NCBI GenBank assembly: GCA_904501715.1
Contig: CAJGCD010000021.1
Coordinates: 1-21,180, forward strand
Direction: 5' to 3'
Origin: an uncultured Clostridia bacterium
Lineage (GTDB): Bacteria; Bacillota; Clostridia; Oscillospirales; CAG-272
Length of the DNA stretch: 21,180 nucleotides
Part shown: positions 20,732 through 21,180 of the stretch, one piece after another
Layout: the number at the start of each line of letters is the position of its first letter
Position numbering within the stretch: the stretch's first letter is position 1
Position numbers and translations under genes: made by a program
Notes under the pieces: model-generated
Seen by the model: the letters and a program-made list of their open reading frames with translations, nothing else
Told to the model about the DNA's origin: nothing
Database searches by the model: none

Positions 20732-21180
20732 TGTTGCGAAAGTGGGATGAGCTTCCGGACGAAATGCGTACAGATGAGGTGCGCAGATACTATGATATCC
20801 TGAGAAAAAAAGGATTTAGCCTTTTTATGAAGCGGATCTTTGATATAGTGGTATCTCTGTTCCTGCTGCTCTTGCTGTCGCCCTTGTTTCTTATATTGGC
20901 TATTGCCATAAAGGTCGAGTCTAAGGGACCGGTATTTTACAGGCAGGTGAGGGTTACGCGTTACTGTAAGCCATTCAGAATATTCAAATTCAGATCTATG
21001 GTGCAAGATGCAGATAAGGGCTCTCAAGTTACCGTAGGTAACGACAGCAGAATCACCCGCGTTGGAAAGCTGGTCAGGAAATGCAGACTTGATGAAATCA
21101 GTCAGCTGATAGACGTGCTCAGAGGAACGATGACATTTGTGGGAACCCGTCCTGAGGTGCCCAAATACGTTGAGCAGTAT
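20728..21180 (+). CDS. Undecaprenyl-phosphate sugar phosphotransferase (PglC-type), 3' truncated by window
   Basis: The first 151 residues of a bacterial sugar transferase that attaches a phospho-sugar to undecaprenyl phosphate at the start of glycan assembly. Residues 38-62 are the single re-entrant membrane helix with the Ser-Pro kink at 51-52. PVFYRQVRV (68-76) and FRIFKFRSM (83-91) follow. The catalytic Asp-Glu pair is Asp122-Glu123 in CRLDEISQL, followed by RGTMTFVGTRPE. A hydrophilic N-terminal extension of about 33 residues precedes the membrane helix, longer than in minimal PglC. The ATG at 20728 overlaps the aminotransferase stop; a second ATG follows at once. The remaining C-terminal part lies beyond the window. 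Confidence 0.93.
   Translation, partial: MMLRKWDELPDEMRTDEVRRYYDILRKKGFSLFMKRIFDIVVSLFLLLLLSPLFLILAIAIKVESKGPVFYRQVRVTRYCKPFRIFKFRSMVQDADKGSQVTVGNDSRITRVGKLVRKCRLDEISQLIDVLRGTMTFVGTRPEVPKYVEQY

Overview
The window looks like chromosomal DNA from a low-to-mid GC Gram-positive anaerobe of the class Clostridia, probably an Oscillospirales/Ruminococcaceae-type gut or rumen bacterium. This rests on a rubrerythrin with two rubredoxin-like knuckles, a DUF4317 protein, frequent ATA and AGA codons, AGGAGG-like ribosome binding sites, and strong promoters of the form TTGAMA-17-TGnTATAAT. No 16S or other taxonomic marker is present, so the placement is inference.

Layout. Bases 1-170 are the 3' end of triosephosphate isomerase. 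Bases 390-925 hold no credible protein, but a strong promoter, about 500 nt of stem-rich sequence and two terminators indicate a large non-coding RNA. Bases 1024-3000 are an oxidative-stress/thiol-redox group: rubrerythrin, thioredoxin and thioredoxin reductase. Bases 3000-4160 are a mobile-DNA graveyard. It holds a 364-bp element with terminal inverted repeats, an array of GTGATAT heptamers alternating with small palindromes, a frameshifted small membrane-protein gene and the last part of a tyrosine integrase. Bases 4276-5838 encode an alpha/beta hydrolase and an ECF-transporter S component under one promoter. Bases 5890-6655 are a rearranged tRNA-Pro(TGG) locus: one intact gene, a 3' fragment, a 5'-half fragment forming a 42-bp direct repeat, and integrase-arm-like repeats between.

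Bases 6715-8688 (minus strand) are prmC-ddl. Bases 8968-10657 (plus strand) are a small acidic membrane protein and mnmE. Bases 10704-11345 are a divergent XRE regulator/SLOG-family pair sharing a palindromic -35 region, closed off by terminators on both sides. A helical-bundle protein (minus) and a DUF4317 protein (plus) follow.

Bases 13365-21180 concern cell-surface glycans with an unrelated catabolic-looking operon in the middle. The glycan genes are a membrane NDP-sugar 4,6-dehydratase (PglF/CapD type), a DegT-family sugar aminotransferase and, cut by the window edge, a PglC-type phosphoglycosyl transferase. Together they give the logic of making a 4-amino-4,6-dideoxy sugar and loading it on undecaprenyl phosphate; no acetyltransferase is seen here. 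Between them, 15427-19234 encodes an Old-Yellow-Enzyme/2-enoate-reductase-like flavoprotein followed by both subunits of a split aconitase X. A dehydratase paired with an ene-reductase suggests an undescribed route from hydroxyacid to enoate to saturated acid; the substrate cannot be read from sequence.

The items most worth following up are the candidate large RNA, the palindrome/heptamer element, the split tRNA-Pro locus, the AcnX/enoate-reductase operon and the XRE-SLOG module.
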